Positions 5,644-6,410 of a stretch of 6,410 nt of DNA are shown here, in pieces (position 1 is the stretch's first letter; each line of letters starts with the position of its first letter). The stretch spans positions 1 through 6,410 of the forward strand of contig CANCKV010000198.1 in the NCBI GenBank assembly GCA_947378615.1. The letters run 5' to 3'. The position numbers were made by a program, and so were the translations under genes. Source of the DNA: Chitinophagaceae bacterium (lineage in GTDB: Bacteria > Bacteroidota > Bacteroidia > Chitinophagales > Chitinophagaceae). The notes below the pieces were generated by a model. That model saw only the letters and a program-made list of their open reading frames with translations. It searched no databases and was not told where the DNA came from.

Positions 5644-6410
5644 ATGAGACAATTAATTGCCATACTCGCTTTCGTATCTATTTCTTTTCAGGTAATTGCC
5701 GATCCAATTACAGATTCTATCGCCAAAATAGTAGGCATTAACTTCTTTGCCACAAGAGTAAAATCCCAAAGATTGGGTACAGTCAGCAATTTAAAGTTAG
5801 CCTATCAAGGTATCGACCGAAGTTCAGGAACACCTATCACCTGTTTCTATGTTTATAATGCAAGTTCTACTAAGGGATTTATCATTGTTTCGGCAGATGA
5901 TAATACTAAACCAATTCTTGGCTATTCCGATGAAAGTAATTTTGACACTGCCAATATGCCTATTCAGCTAAGAGAATGGTTAGGAGGTTATTCAAAACAA
6001 ATTAGTAGTATCATTCGCAATAAAATACCCGCCTCCGATTCTATTAAAAGTACTTGGACACAATTAAAGAATCCTAATAAGAAGAATACTTTAGAAACTT
6101 TTGGGGCTAATACGATGGGTACAGTGGTGGTAGCCCCTTTGATAAAGACTACTTGGGATCAGGGTCCATATTACAACGGTTCAACTGGACAATACAATGC
6201 ACTTTGTCCTTTTGACTCAGTTTTTAAAGGCAGGTGTGTTACTGGTTGTGGAGCTACGGCAATGGCACAAGTAATGAAATATTGGAATTATCCAAATAAG
6301 GGCTTTGGATTTAATTCTTACATACCTAATACTAATACTTATTTAGGAATTCAATCTTCTAATTTTGGAAATACCACTTATCAATGGAGTTCAATGCCAG
6401 AAATCTTGAC
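5644..6410 (+). CDS. Secreted C10-family (streptopain-like) cysteine peptidase, N-terminal part
   Basis: The window shows the first 255 residues of a secreted zymogen. A signal peptide (MRQLIAILAFVSISFQVIA, likely cleavage after A19) is followed by an inhibitory propeptide of the Spi type (about 20-135), marked by GFIIVSADDNTKPILGYS (78-95) and NMPIQLREWLGGY. The catalytic domain starts near residue 161 (VAPLIKTTWDQGPYYN) and contains CVTGCGATAMAQVMKYWNYP, where C202 aligns with the active-site cysteine of streptopain; family members often have GCVATA. The catalytic histidine and later domains lie past base 6410. Relatives include Streptococcus SpeB, Prevotella interpain and Porphyromonas PrtT; Bacteroidota members often end in a type IX secretion sorting domain, which cannot be seen here. 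The likely role is extracellular protein breakdown after removal of the propeptide. The ATG at 5644 is the start that gives the intact signal peptide. Confidence 0.95.
   Translation, partial: MRQLIAILAFVSISFQVIADPITDSIAKIVGINFFATRVKSQRLGTVSNLKLAYQGIDRSSGTPITCFYVYNASSTKGFIIVSADDNTKPILGYSDESNFDTANMPIQLREWLGGYSKQISSIIRNKIPASDSIKSTWTQLKNPNKKNTLETFGANTMGTVVVAPLIKTTWDQGPYYNGSTGQYNALCPFDSVFKGRCVTGCGATAMAQVMKYWNYPNKGFGFNSYIPNTNTYLGIQSSNFGNTTYQWSSMPEIL

Overview
The window looks like chromosomal DNA of a Bacteroidota species, probably a Chitinophagales or Sphingobacteriales relative. The grounds are the low GC content, the protein families present, the lack of clear Shine-Dalgarno sequences, and candidate promoters that resemble the Bacteroidota TTTG / TAnnTTTG type. 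This placement rests on sequence character only; there is no rRNA marker.

Layout. (1) Bases 1-1330, minus strand: a two-component system. An OmpR/PhoB-type response regulator (650-1330) is followed 58 bp later by a membrane sensor histidine kinase (591 down to 1, cut by the window edge after its H-box). (2) Bases 1429-3648, plus strand and divergent from the regulator across 98 bp: a 739-residue exported protein. It has a long helical body and a C-terminal domain whose HRGH...GSCGG residues recall clan CD (caspase/gingipain-like) cysteine peptidases. I know no named function for it. (3) Bases 3649-4162: a gene-free stretch with two large imperfect inverted repeats, a set of 7-bp repeats and a good intrinsic terminator belonging to the next minus-strand gene. 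(4) Bases 4163-4798, minus strand: a 211-residue non-secreted protein with a helical N-terminal half and a fibronectin-III-like C-terminal half. (5) Bases 4799-5643: a long gene-free region between divergent genes. It holds a 12-unit tandem array of 21-bp palindromic elements (4911-5158), a long-range hairpin (about 5262-5360), three TTGTGATT boxes exactly 11 bp apart, and a perfect inverted repeat over a candidate promoter. (6) From 5644 to the window end, plus strand: the N-terminal 255 residues of a secreted C10 (streptopain-like) cysteine peptidase, with signal peptide, inhibitory propeptide and the catalytic-cysteine motif.

How the parts may fit together: the two-component system can sense a signal and control transcription, and the divergent 739-aa gene is a possible target by position only. 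The 21-bp array and the other repeats between 4799 and 5643 lie between two divergent genes, so they could regulate either one. The array is the least explained element here; the 739-aa protein is the best candidate for an undescribed enzyme.
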